The notes under the pieces are model-generated. The model saw only the letters and a list, made by a program, of their open reading frames with translations, had not been told where the DNA came from and made no database searches. A stretch of DNA of 64,000 nucleotides from Vulcanimicrobiota bacterium (GTDB lineage: Bacteria; Vulcanimicrobiota; Vulcanimicrobiia; Vulcanimicrobiales; Vulcanimicrobiaceae), in NCBI GenBank assembly GCA_013036105.1, contig JAAXCX010000001.1, positions 1-64,000 on the forward strand, written 5' to 3'. Positions 30,984 to 39,395 of this stretch are shown piece after piece; the stretch's first letter is position 1, and each line of letters begins with the position of its first letter. A program made the position numbers and the translations under genes.

Positions 30984-31666
30984 TACGCGACGAAGTCGCG
31001 ACTCACGCCGTCATCCCGCGAAGCCCGCAGGACGTTGAGGGACGTGGCAGCCGGGCCGTGCCGCAATGGTGGTGGGCTGCCAAACGCGCGACCGATATCG
31101 TGCTTGGCTCCCTGCTCATGCTTTTGGCACTGCCAGTTATCGCGCTCGCGGCGATTGCGATCATGCTGGTGGATCGCGGTTCGCCATTTTATGCGCAGCA
31201 GCGCGTCGGCAAGAACGGTAAGTGTTTCCGCATGTTCAAGTTGCGTACGATGGTGCGCGGTGCTCATGCGATGCGTGACGAGATTCTACATCTTAATGAA
31301 GTTGAAGGGCCGGTTTTTAAGATCCGTAACGATCCGCGTCTGCATCCGATCGGTGCATTTCTGCGGCGGACAAGCATTGACGAACTGCCGAATCTTCTTA
31401 ATGTCGTAATCGGTGACATGTCACTGGTTGGCCCGCGTCCTCCGCTGCCTTCCGAAGTGGAACATTATTCAGCGGCGGCAGAACGCCGGCTGAGCGTGCC
31501 CCAGGGTATCACATGCCTGTGGCAGATCAACGGGCGTTCAAACGTATCCTTTGAGGAGTGGATGCAACTCGATAACCGCTATATCAACAACTGGTCGCCT
31601 TGGTCGGATCTGGCGATATTGCTGAAGACGATTCCGGCTGTGATCCGGAAGGACGGCGCGCATTAA
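30974..31666 (+). CDS. Polyprenyl-phosphate sugar-1-phosphate transferase (priming enzyme)
   Basis: 230 aa, GTG start within the 3' end of deoB. Bacterial sugar transferase family (WcaJ/RfbP C-terminal type): one re-entrant hydrophobic helix (VLGSLLMLLALPVIALAAIA), then QQRVGKNGKCFRMFKLRTMV, catalytic Asp-Glu region RRTSIDELPNLLNVVIGDMS and LVGPRPPLPSEVEHY. It attaches the first sugar phosphate to undecaprenyl phosphate and so starts the repeat unit of the glycan made by the following cluster. The N-terminal 30 residues (HAVIPRSPQDVEGRGSRAV) lie in DNA resembling a dispersed repeat. Confidence 0.92.
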   Translation: MQVIRDEVATHAVIPRSPQDVEGRGSRAVPQWWWAAKRATDIVLGSLLMLLALPVIALAAIAIMLVDRGSPFYAQQRVGKNGKCFRMFKLRTMVRGAHAMRDEILHLNEVEGPVFKIRNDPRLHPIGAFLRRTSIDELPNLLNVVIGDMSLVGPRPPLPSEVEHYSAAAERRLSVPQGITCLWQINGRSNVSFEEWMQLDNRYINNWSPWSDLAILLKTIPAVIRKDGAH

Positions 31667-31736
31667 GCCACGTCTTCATGTCGTTTATCCCGTCGCACCA
31701 ACTCGCGTCGCGCTTGCAGGCTCGACGCTTTTTATC

Positions 31737-33281
31737 ATGGCGGCGACCCTCGGTTCCACCGTCCTTGGGTTTGGCCGGGAGGTCGTGAGCGCCAGATATT
31801 ACGGTACGCAATGGCAGATGGATACTTTTTTGGCTGCTGCGGTAGTTCCCACGATTCTCTTCGGAGTCTTCAACGGAGCGCTTATTAGCGCGCTGGTCCC
31901 AACTTTTTCCGAGTACCTGACTCACGGCCATGAAAAAGAGGCCTGGAGCCTCGCCAACACCGTGATAAACGGGCTCTTCATCGTCCTGGCCGCTTGCGCG
32001 GTCCTCGGGTACGTCTTCGCACCGTGGTTCGTGCCGGTCATCGCCCATGGCTTTCCGGCTCCCCAAATGGGCGTGGCGATACACATGACGCGCTGGCTGA
32101 TGCCGAGCATCATTGCCGTCAGCCTTTCGGGAGTTTTTACAGCGATCCTCAACGCGCACCACCGGTTCCGTTCCGCCGCGCTAACGGGCGTCGCCGTCAA
32201 TGTCGTGACGATCACGACGGTGTTGCTTCTGAACCACCGCTTGGGAATCTTCGCCCTGGTATTGGGAACGTCGCTGGGACTCATCGCGCAAATGCTCGTG
32301 CAAATACCTGCGATACTACTGACCGGAAAATATCGTTTTACGCTCAACGTGCGCCATCCGGGCCTGCGCGGCATCGCTTCAGTGCTGGGGCCGATCGTCG
32401 TCGGCTCGGCGGCCGGTCAGACGGCGCTGTTTTTCGATCGCTATTTCGCCTCGACGCTGACGCCTGGCTACATCGCCGGCATGAACTATGCGACTAAGCT
32501 CGTGAATTTTCCGCAGCAGATCTTCGCCGCGGCGATCGCGACCGTGATCTTCCCGCTGCTCGCCGCGGAGTTTGCCAAATCGAACCGCGCCGGCGTGGGG
32601 CAAAGCGTCGTGATAGGTTTGCGGCTGGTGAATTTTATTATCATTCCATCCGTCTGCGCATTGATCGTGCTGGCCCGGCCGATCGTCCAGACGCTCTTCG
32701 AACGCGGCAGTTTTGGACCGACCGCGACGGATTTGTGCGCCGGCCTGCTGCCTTTTGCGGCAATCGGCCTGATCGCGCTGGCGGCGAACGTCGTGTTGAC
32801 GCGCGTCTGCTTCGCGTGCAACGAGACGAATTGGGCCGTTGTCGTTTCTGTCGTCGCGGTCGCCATCAACGTTGTGCTCTCGCTGGCGTGGCTGCCGACC
32901 CTCGGCGCCCGCGGCCTGCTGCTGGCTAACTCGCTGAGCCAAATTTTCCAGGCGGTGCTCCTCACGACCATTGTCGTGCGGATCGTGCGCGGTGTGAGCT
33001 GGATGACGCTCGTCGTCTCGGTCGCGAAAATCTTGGTCGCATCCGCCGTGATGGTCGGAACCCTGCATTGGATTCAAGCGCTGGGCGTGCAGCCGTCGCA
33101 CGCGTTCGCCTCACGGGCTTGGTTTTTGTTCGGGCAGATCGCGATCGGCGCACTGGTTTTCTTGGCGGTCGCGCGCATGCTTAACGTGGAAGAAATTCCG
33201 CTGGTCGTGCGCTTAATGCTGGAAAAGTTCGCCAAGAATATCCCCAGCGCTCCGGACAACCGCGAGGCTCCAATTGCTTGA
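31737..33281 (+). CDS. murJ: MurJ-like lipid II/polysaccharide flippase (MVIN family)
   Basis: 514 aa from ATG 31737; about fourteen helices. Family features are GFGREVVSARYYGTQWQMDT, FNGALISALVPTFSEYL, FDRYFASTLTPGYIAGMNYA and LFERGSFGPTATDLCAGLLP. Members flip lipid-linked sugars outward. In-frame residues before the ATG (VALAGSTLFI) complete the first membrane helix, so translation may begin upstream; available codons there are ATT at 31662, overlapping the previous stop, or ACG at 31653 after a GGAAGG. Location inside a glycan cluster leaves open whether it serves peptidoglycan or the exopolysaccharide. Confidence 0.9.
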   Translation: MAATLGSTVLGFGREVVSARYYGTQWQMDTFLAAAVVPTILFGVFNGALISALVPTFSEYLTHGHEKEAWSLANTVINGLFIVLAACAVLGYVFAPWFVPVIAHGFPAPQMGVAIHMTRWLMPSIIAVSLSGVFTAILNAHHRFRSAALTGVAVNVVTITTVLLLNHRLGIFALVLGTSLGLIAQMLVQIPAILLTGKYRFTLNVRHPGLRGIASVLGPIVVGSAAGQTALFFDRYFASTLTPGYIAGMNYATKLVNFPQQIFAAAIATVIFPLLAAEFAKSNRAGVGQSVVIGLRLVNFIIIPSVCALIVLARPIVQTLFERGSFGPTATDLCAGLLPFAAIGLIALAANVVLTRVCFACNETNWAVVVSVVAVAINVVLSLAWLPTLGARGLLLANSLSQIFQAVLLTTIVVRIVRGVSWMTLVVSVAKILVASAVMVGTLHWIQALGVQPSHAFASRAWFLFGQIAIGALVFLAVARMLNVEEIPLVVRLMLEKFAKNIPSAPDNREAPIA

Positions 33282-34635
33282 GCGCCCCTTTACCGAGTTC
33301 CGTAACGCTCGCTATGTCCTGAGGGTCATCCAGCGCAAGGCTCGGCTGCGTCGCAGACTGCGCAGCGATTTCGTGCGTGATGGTGCGATAGTCTTCGCGT
33401 CGACGATGATCGTGAACATCGTCAGCTACGCGATCCACTTTGCTTTGAGCCGGAAACTGGGCGTCACCGATTACGGCGTCTTTGCATCGCTTGTTTCGGT
33501 GCTCTCGATTGTGGGACTCCCCGGAGCGATCATGTCGCTCATCGTGGTGAAGTTCGTCGCGGAGCTTCATGCCGTCAATGACCGCGCGAAGATACGGCTC
33601 TTGGCGCTCCGGATCATGACGTTCGGCGGAGCGATCGGATTCATCTTCATCTTCCTGGCGGCCCTTTTGCGGCAGCCCTTCGGCACGTATCTGCGGTTGA
33701 CGGACACACGAACGCTCGTTGCCGCAGCGCTCACGCTCGCCATGACCTTCGCCCTACCGGCGATCCGCGGCGTCTTGCAAGGAACTCAGGACTTCATGTC
33801 GCTTGCGATCTCGACGTCGATCGAAGCGATTTTGCGTTTCGGCCTCGCGGTCGCTTTAGCTTCTGCCGGATGGGGCGTCTCGGGAGTCTTCCTCGGGTAC
33901 GTGTTGGCCGGAGTGGTCAGTTTCGTCTACACGATCATCGCTGTCCGCAAACATTTCGGCAAAGCCTCCGCGAAGCTGACCATCGACTGGCGCCGGCTCT
34001 TACAGTCAACCGGTGGGATCGTCGCTGGGACATCGGCCATCACACTGCTCACATTCATCGACTTGCCGCTCGTTAAACATTTTTTCGATCCGAAACAGGC
34101 CGGGATCTACGGCGCTGTGACGATTTGCGGCAAGATGCTCTTTTTCGCGATCGGTTTTATTCCGACGCTCGTCCTGCCCAAGGCCGCCGGGCGCGCGGCG
34201 CGAGGCGAGTCGGCCGCAAGCGTTTTACGTCACGCGCTGGCACTGACTTTTGCGCTGGCGTTTGTCGGCCTCGCGCTCTTCTTGTTCGCTCCGCAGCTCG
34301 TCGTCCGACTCACCTACGGCGCCGCCTTCTTGGGCGCGGCGAAGTACATTTTTGCCTATGGCATCGCAATGAGTTTGCTTGGAATGACGTACGTGATCGT
34401 GACGTATAAGATTGGTTTGCATCGGTTCGATTTCGTCGTCCCGCTCCTGGTTGCGGTGGTACTCGAAACTGGCGGCATCTATGCGTTCCACGCAACGCTA
34501 TGGAGCGTCGTCTCCGTCGTCGCGGGCGTCGCGGCGCTCAGCTTGATCTTTTGCGCAGTAAAGCTTCCTCAAGTGCTGACACAGAAGATCGCCGTGCCGC
34601 GCGCGGCCGCAAGCGGCGAAGCGGCGAGATTCTGA
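33274..34635 (+). CDS. Wzx-like polysaccharide flippase (MATE/MOP superfamily)
   Basis: 453 aa, TTG start overlapping murJ by 8 nt. Twelve or more helices. N-terminus FVRDGAIVFASTMIVNIVSY, SRKLGVTDYGVFASLVSVLS and GVLQGTQDFMSLAISTSIEA are typical for Wzx/RfbX exporters of lipid-linked oligosaccharide. Two flippases in tandem (this and murJ) is notable. Followed by a GT2 transferase 13 nt later. Confidence 0.88.
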   Translation: MLERPFTEFRNARYVLRVIQRKARLRRRLRSDFVRDGAIVFASTMIVNIVSYAIHFALSRKLGVTDYGVFASLVSVLSIVGLPGAIMSLIVVKFVAELHAVNDRAKIRLLALRIMTFGGAIGFIFIFLAALLRQPFGTYLRLTDTRTLVAAALTLAMTFALPAIRGVLQGTQDFMSLAISTSIEAILRFGLAVALASAGWGVSGVFLGYVLAGVVSFVYTIIAVRKHFGKASAKLTIDWRRLLQSTGGIVAGTSAITLLTFIDLPLVKHFFDPKQAGIYGAVTICGKMLFFAIGFIPTLVLPKAAGRAARGESAASVLRHALALTFALAFVGLALFLFAPQLVVRLTYGAAFLGAAKYIFAYGIAMSLLGMTYVIVTYKIGLHRFDFVVPLLVAVVLETGGIYAFHATLWSVVSVVAGVAALSLIFCAVKLPQVLTQKIAVPRAAASGEAARF

Positions 34636-34648
34636 GTCCGGCCGCGGC

Positions 34649-35902
34649 ATGAGCGAACCGCAGATTCGCATCGTCATCCCGGCTTCTAATGAAGAAGCCC
34701 GGATTTCTACGACGATTCGCGAGTACTGCGAGCACTTCGGCGCCCGCGCCCGCGTTGTCGTGGTTGCTAACGGCTGCAGCGATCGAACCGAGGAAATCGT
34801 CGAAGCGCTTCAAACGCGATACGCCAATCTAGCACTCATATCGATCGGCGCCAGGATCGGGAAGGGCGGTGCGGTTCGCGCCGGATTCTCGTCGGGCATC
34901 GAGCCGTTGCTGGGATTTACCGACGCTGACGGGTCGACGAGCGCTCGCGAGTTCGACCGCCTCATCACGAGCCTGCGCGAGTTCGAAGTGGACGGCATCA
35001 TCGGTTCGCGCTGGACGCGCGGAGCGATCATGCAGCGTCGGCAGCCCCTCGTTCGGCGTATCGCCAGCCGCGTATTCAATGGTTTGGTGCGCGTGTTTTT
35101 CGGACTTCCTTACCGCGACACGCAGTGCGGCGCGAAAATTTTTCAGCGCGGCGCGATCGTAAAAGTCCTGCCGCGCCTTGAAATATCGAACTTCGCATTT
35201 GATGTCGATTTGCTTTACCAGTTACGTCGCGCGGGCTGCTCCGTGCTGGAATCGCCAATTGCGTGGAGCGAATCTTTCACCGCGTCAAAGGTTCGTCTGT
35301 TCGGAGCATCGTGTTCGATGCTTTTAGCGATCGTTCTGCTCCGGGTGCGCGACTCGCTGCTCTCGCAAATCGCGCCATTCGAATACCTCGGCCGCCGTTC
35401 GCTCATTCCCGTCTGCGACGCGTTCACGCTGCTCATTCTTACGGCCCGTCAACCGCACGGCCGCGCGGTTGACGGGTACGTCAACGAGCTCGCTGAGCGC
35501 TGGCAGACGCTCGGTCATACGGTTCATTGGCTGCACATGGATGGTTGGGCAGCGCGGCTCAAAGTATTGCTGTGGTACGCGCTGTTCGGCCGGCGCGAGT
35601 ACGATGCGCTTGTCGAAGTCGCCTCGAGCAGACCGTACTTCATTCCGGCGTTCTCGATGAAACCGGCATTCTTGATTCTCTCGTCCGATCGGCCAGCGCC
35701 TTCGAAGTTCTATAAGCGCTGCTACGGCGCTGTGCAGAAAATCGTGCCGGGAAATTCGCCGGCGCCCGATCGGGCGGATGCAATTGTGCAACAGATCAAG
35801 TCGCGCGGTTTGTACGTCGCCGTCTTCGATCGGGCGGATGGAAATTGGTCGATCAACTACACCGATTCCGAGTCGCGTGTTGCGAGGCGCCAAAAGCTCT
35901 GA
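34649..35902 (+). CDS. GT2 glycosyltransferase with extra GT4-like N-terminal half
   Basis: 417 aa. Residues 1-235 are a GT-A enzyme of the dolichyl-phosphate glucosyltransferase (ALG5-like) type: IRIVIPASNEEARISTTIRE, VVVVANGCSDRTEEIVEAL, LLGFTDADGSTSAREFDRLI, YRDTQCGAKIFQRGAIVKVL. Residues about 255-400 resemble the first Rossmann half of a GT4 protein, and of the next gene in particular (YDALVEVASSRPYFIPAFSM against CDVLIDSENGIPFFTPVFSR), without the donor-binding second half. It may be a remnant of tandem duplication or an accessory domain. Its stop overlaps the next gene by four bases (CTGA). Confidence 0.85.
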   Translation: MSEPQIRIVIPASNEEARISTTIREYCEHFGARARVVVVANGCSDRTEEIVEALQTRYANLALISIGARIGKGGAVRAGFSSGIEPLLGFTDADGSTSAREFDRLITSLREFEVDGIIGSRWTRGAIMQRRQPLVRRIASRVFNGLVRVFFGLPYRDTQCGAKIFQRGAIVKVLPRLEISNFAFDVDLLYQLRRAGCSVLESPIAWSESFTASKVRLFGASCSMLLAIVLLRVRDSLLSQIAPFEYLGRRSLIPVCDAFTLLILTARQPHGRAVDGYVNELAERWQTLGHTVHWLHMDGWAARLKVLLWYALFGRREYDALVEVASSRPYFIPAFSMKPAFLILSSDRPAPSKFYKRCYGAVQKIVPGNSPAPDRADAIVQQIKSRGLYVAVFDRADGNWSINYTDSESRVARRQKL

Positions 35903-36996
35903 GAATCGGGATCTTTAATTGGCGCGACGTTAGACATCCGAAAGCCGGCGGCGCCGAGCAGTACCTTCACCGTCAGGCAGTTCATTGGATCGCGTCGGGA
36001 CATTCGGTGAAGTGGTTCGCGTCGCGTTTTCGCGGAGCACCCCGGCGTGACACCGTTGAGGGAGTAGAGATCTACCGCGCGGGCGGAGAGTACGGGGTCT
36101 ACGCGGCCGCGCCGTTTGCCTACTTCAAACACATGCGCGATTGCGACGTCCTGATCGACTCGGAGAACGGCATTCCGTTCTTTACTCCGGTATTTTCGCG
36201 CCGTCCGAAGGTTCTGCTCATGTTCCACGTTCATCGTAACGTTTTGCTCCGCGAATTGCCGCCGCCGGTGAATTGGTTGACCTGGGCGCTGGAAGTCTGG
36301 CTGATGCCGATTGTCTATCGCCGCGTCCCGTTCGTGGCGATCTCGGAGAGCACGCGCGACGAGATTGTCAAATACCGGTACACGTCGCTGCCCGTGACCG
36401 TCGTTCACAGCGGTGTGGACCTCAGTATGCAGCCCGGCAAGAAGCTTGCCGAGCCGTCCATCGTGTACTTGGGACGCGTCGTTCGCTACAAACGCATTCG
36501 CGAACTGCTGAAGGTCTTCGCCGCCGTGCGACGCCGCGTGCCGGCGCGTCTGTACGTGGCGGGAACCGGTGCGGATGTGGAAGCGTGCGAAGCGCTTGCC
36601 GAAGACCTCGGCATCCGCAGTTCGGTGTTCTTTACCGGTTTTATCGGCGAGGACGAAAAGCGCGCGCTGCTTTCGGGCGCCTGGGTCTTCGCTCAGCCCT
36701 CGCAAATCGAAGGCTGGGGCATCAGCGTTATTGAGGCGGCTGCGTGCGGAACGCCGGCTGTTTCCATGCGCGTTCCCGGACTACAAGACGCGATCGTCGA
36801 CGGACAAACGGGCAAGCTGGTGCGGACCTGGGATGAATTCGGCGACGCACTGACATATATTCTGACCGATGAAGCCGCCCGCGCATATCTTTCCGAGCAC
36901 GCGTTAAGCCATTCGCAGTCGTTTTCATGGCAAAAAAGCGCGGACCAGCTCCTGACGAGACTGGAGCAGGTGCGGGCGGAAGATTCCGCCTCGTAG
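35899..36996 (+). CDS. GT4 family glycosyltransferase, possible CTG start
   Basis: 365 aa from CTG 35899. GT-B fold: RIGIFNWRDVRHPKAGGAEQ, FVAISESTRDEIVKY, VVHSGVDLSMQPG, IVYLGRVVRYKRIRELLKVF, the donor-site FAQPSQIEGWGISVIEAAAC and GTPAVSMRVPGLQDAI. The N-terminus typical for the family (LRIGIFNWRD) starts at a CTG that overlaps the previous stop as CTGA, the same geometry as the ATGA couplings elsewhere. TTG at 35845 is the nearest ordinary start and would add 18 residues. Confidence 0.9.
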   Translation: MRIGIFNWRDVRHPKAGGAEQYLHRQAVHWIASGHSVKWFASRFRGAPRRDTVEGVEIYRAGGEYGVYAAAPFAYFKHMRDCDVLIDSENGIPFFTPVFSRRPKVLLMFHVHRNVLLRELPPPVNWLTWALEVWLMPIVYRRVPFVAISESTRDEIVKYRYTSLPVTVVHSGVDLSMQPGKKLAEPSIVYLGRVVRYKRIRELLKVFAAVRRRVPARLYVAGTGADVEACEALAEDLGIRSSVFFTGFIGEDEKRALLSGAWVFAQPSQIEGWGISVIEAAACGTPAVSMRVPGLQDAIVDGQTGKLVRTWDEFGDALTYILTDEAARAYLSEHALSHSQSFSWQKSADQLLTRLEQVRAEDSAS

Positions 36997-39395
36997 ATTC
37001 ATGGACGAGCGCCGTCGCGCTCGCCGGAATGATCTTTCTGCTCAGCTGGCCGTTCCTCATTGCTCCGGGACAATTCCTATACGTCCGGTATTTTGACGCG
37101 GATACTCTTTTCGGGCCTTTCTGGAAACTACGCGACTTGGTGAACGTCTGGGATGCACAATCCCATCTGGGCTATGCGCACGCGCGTGACTTGTCGTATC
37201 TATCTATTCAAGAGATCGTCTCGGCGCTAATGTCGCCATTGGGATCTGATTTTCGAAATCGCAGCTCGCTTGTCTGCGTCGCCCTGTTTGTATTTCTTGC
37301 GTTTTGGTGCTATCTGCGCGTGCACTTCCACCGCGTACCGGGCACGATCGCCGCCGTAGCGGCATTCTTTTATGCGGCCAATCCGTTCGTGGTCGCCTTC
37401 ATCCACGACGGCTACTCGGGCTTGCTCGTGGATTACGCCTTGCTCCCGGTAGCGTTGCTGATCGTCGAGTGGGCGAGGCGCAGAGGACGCCCGCTGATCG
37501 TGTCGTTCATACCGCTGCTCTTTCTGCTGACCGGGATGTACAATCTCACCTCCGTTTTGGTAGCGCTGATCGGAACGGCGGTTTTGGAGTTTGAATATCT
37601 TTGGAACGCGTTGCGAACGTCACGAGTCGCGGCCTGGGCGACGGCGCTCGCATTCTCGCTCAACCTCTATTGGCTGCTGCCGTTGCTTTACGACTTGGCG
37701 ATTCATCCCAAGCAGCCGATCCTTGCAGAGTCGGCGGGCGACATATCGGTCCTCACATCGGCAGGCACGCTGACCAATGCTTTTTTGCTACGCAGCTATC
37801 CGGAGCTCTGGACGAAAGCCTACGGTACGCGTGAGTGCGTGGGCTGCGCGTTTTACGAGTCGCCCTGGTTCATGATGGCCATGTTTGCGATCGCCGTCTG
37901 CGCCATTGTGGGACTGCTCAGAGCGCGCCGGATCGGTTTGCTCGTGGCTCTGGCAGCCTCGATCCTGATTGCGACCGGGTATCACTATCAAAGCGAGATT
38001 TTAGGAATTCCGTATTTGATCCTGATGGGTCTGCCCACATTCGATGCCTTTCGCAGCAACGTAAAATTTTCGGCCCTTACTGCCGCGTTCTATAGTATCG
38101 GCTTGATGTATTTTTACGTCATGCTGCCGCGGTGGCGCGCGCGATTTGCGGTCGCGAGCGCGATAGCTGTTGTCCTCATCGCGCTGCCTTATGTCACCGG
38201 AAGACTCATCGAACGCAGCCCCGACAGCCCGCCGCGCTTCCCGAATTTTGTCGTGACGATTCCTGAGTATTATAGCGAGCTGCGCCAGCACGCGAACCTT
38301 CTCCCCGACGAACGTCCGACGTTGATGCTGCCCAACATGCCGCTCGCCGCCTACCGCTGGGGCGCATACGGCAACGATTTTCTGCCCGCTTTTCTTGGGA
38401 AGCCGACGCTGGCTGTGAGTTATTTGCCGCAACCGAGCTGGCAAATGGAACAGATTTTGCAGAAGCTGACCGCGCGGCGCGGCTCCCGCGAAGGGCGCCA
38501 GTCACTCCTGCGAGCGCTTGGGATTTCGCGCATACTCTATCGCGATGACGTCGGCCAGACTTATGCGCTTGCGCCGTCCGAATTTGGAAAGCCGCTAGCG
38601 ACGTTCGGCGCGATGCACGTGCTCGACAGCGCAGGCGCATTTCCACAATTTGCGGTCGCCCGAGAGATGGATCCCGTATCGGGTGTCACGGGAATCGCGA
38701 GTTACGCCGGATTCTGGAGTAGGCCGACTCGCGGATTCGACGGCGCGCGGGACGGCGCGGCGGTTTGCGCCGGCCGCGCGCAAATCGGATTGGACGTCGT
38801 TGAAATAGGGCGCAAGCATACACAAGTTTTAGCTATTCCCACGACGTGCAGCCACAAGCTCCACGTCGCATTGGTGTTGGACCGCGCTGGCGTGCGCGAT
38901 TTCGGGATCGCTGAGGACGGTCGCGTGCCGACGGTTTTGCGCGTGGCATCGGGACCGCGTGGAACCGCTCTGGCGACATTCGTGATGCCGGCAGGACGAC
39001 ACACATATATCATCAGTGGAAGGCGAAACGCGATCGTGACAGGGGTTGCGGGCGTAAAAATATCGCGCGCGCCCTATCGGATCATGCAAGCCGCTTGGTC
39101 GCGCGTCGGCCAAGTCGGCTACCGGTTTGAACCACTGCCCTTCTCACATTACTTGATCTTTAATCAGAATTTCGATCCGTCGTGGGCGGGGTACGTGCAA
39201 GCGGATGGGCGATGGCGCCCGCTTTCGAATTTCATGGCGGACGGTTATGCCAACGCGTGGGACGTGCCGGCGCAGACTCCGCTGGTCATCGTCAATACGC
39301 TGCAAATCACTGCGTGGATTGCTGCAGCGCTCACGCTTCTGCTGCTGGCGCTGTACCTGTACGTCTTGGCGCGCGGACTGCGCGGGGACGCGTGA
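36927..39395 (+). CDS. Large GT-C-like membrane protein (giant paralogue 1)
   Basis: 822 aa if started at ATG 36927, which overlaps the previous gene by 70 nt. An in-frame ACG at 37005 (9 nt after that gene's stop) or ATG at 37029 would start right at the first helix. About ten to eleven helices in residues 35-430 with a long first loop (FDADTLFGPFWKLRDLVNVW), then a periplasmic beta-rich part ending in FNQNFDPSWAGYV and MADGYANAWDVP and one last helix. The layout fits AftD/YfhO-type lipid-linked sugar transferases. Sits between two GT4 genes. Confidence 0.78.
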   Translation: MAKKRGPAPDETGAGAGGRFRLVDSWTSAVALAGMIFLLSWPFLIAPGQFLYVRYFDADTLFGPFWKLRDLVNVWDAQSHLGYAHARDLSYLSIQEIVSALMSPLGSDFRNRSSLVCVALFVFLAFWCYLRVHFHRVPGTIAAVAAFFYAANPFVVAFIHDGYSGLLVDYALLPVALLIVEWARRRGRPLIVSFIPLLFLLTGMYNLTSVLVALIGTAVLEFEYLWNALRTSRVAAWATALAFSLNLYWLLPLLYDLAIHPKQPILAESAGDISVLTSAGTLTNAFLLRSYPELWTKAYGTRECVGCAFYESPWFMMAMFAIAVCAIVGLLRARRIGLLVALAASILIATGYHYQSEILGIPYLILMGLPTFDAFRSNVKFSALTAAFYSIGLMYFYVMLPRWRARFAVASAIAVVLIALPYVTGRLIERSPDSPPRFPNFVVTIPEYYSELRQHANLLPDERPTLMLPNMPLAAYRWGAYGNDFLPAFLGKPTLAVSYLPQPSWQMEQILQKLTARRGSREGRQSLLRALGISRILYRDDVGQTYALAPSEFGKPLATFGAMHVLDSAGAFPQFAVAREMDPVSGVTGIASYAGFWSRPTRGFDGARDGAAVCAGRAQIGLDVVEIGRKHTQVLAIPTTCSHKLHVALVLDRAGVRDFGIAEDGRVPTVLRVASGPRGTALATFVMPAGRHTYIISGRRNAIVTGVAGVKISRAPYRIMQAAWSRVGQVGYRFEPLPFSHYLIFNQNFDPSWAGYVQADGRWRPLSNFMADGYANAWDVPAQTPLVIVNTLQITAWIAAALTLLLLALYLYVLARGLRGDA

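Noticed and set aside
35767-35842. Duplicated 13-mer CGATCGGGCGGATG-type sequence at the GT2 C-terminus
   Set aside because: Two short copies 60 nt apart in coding DNA; no further copies and no structure, so likely chance or codon similarity.
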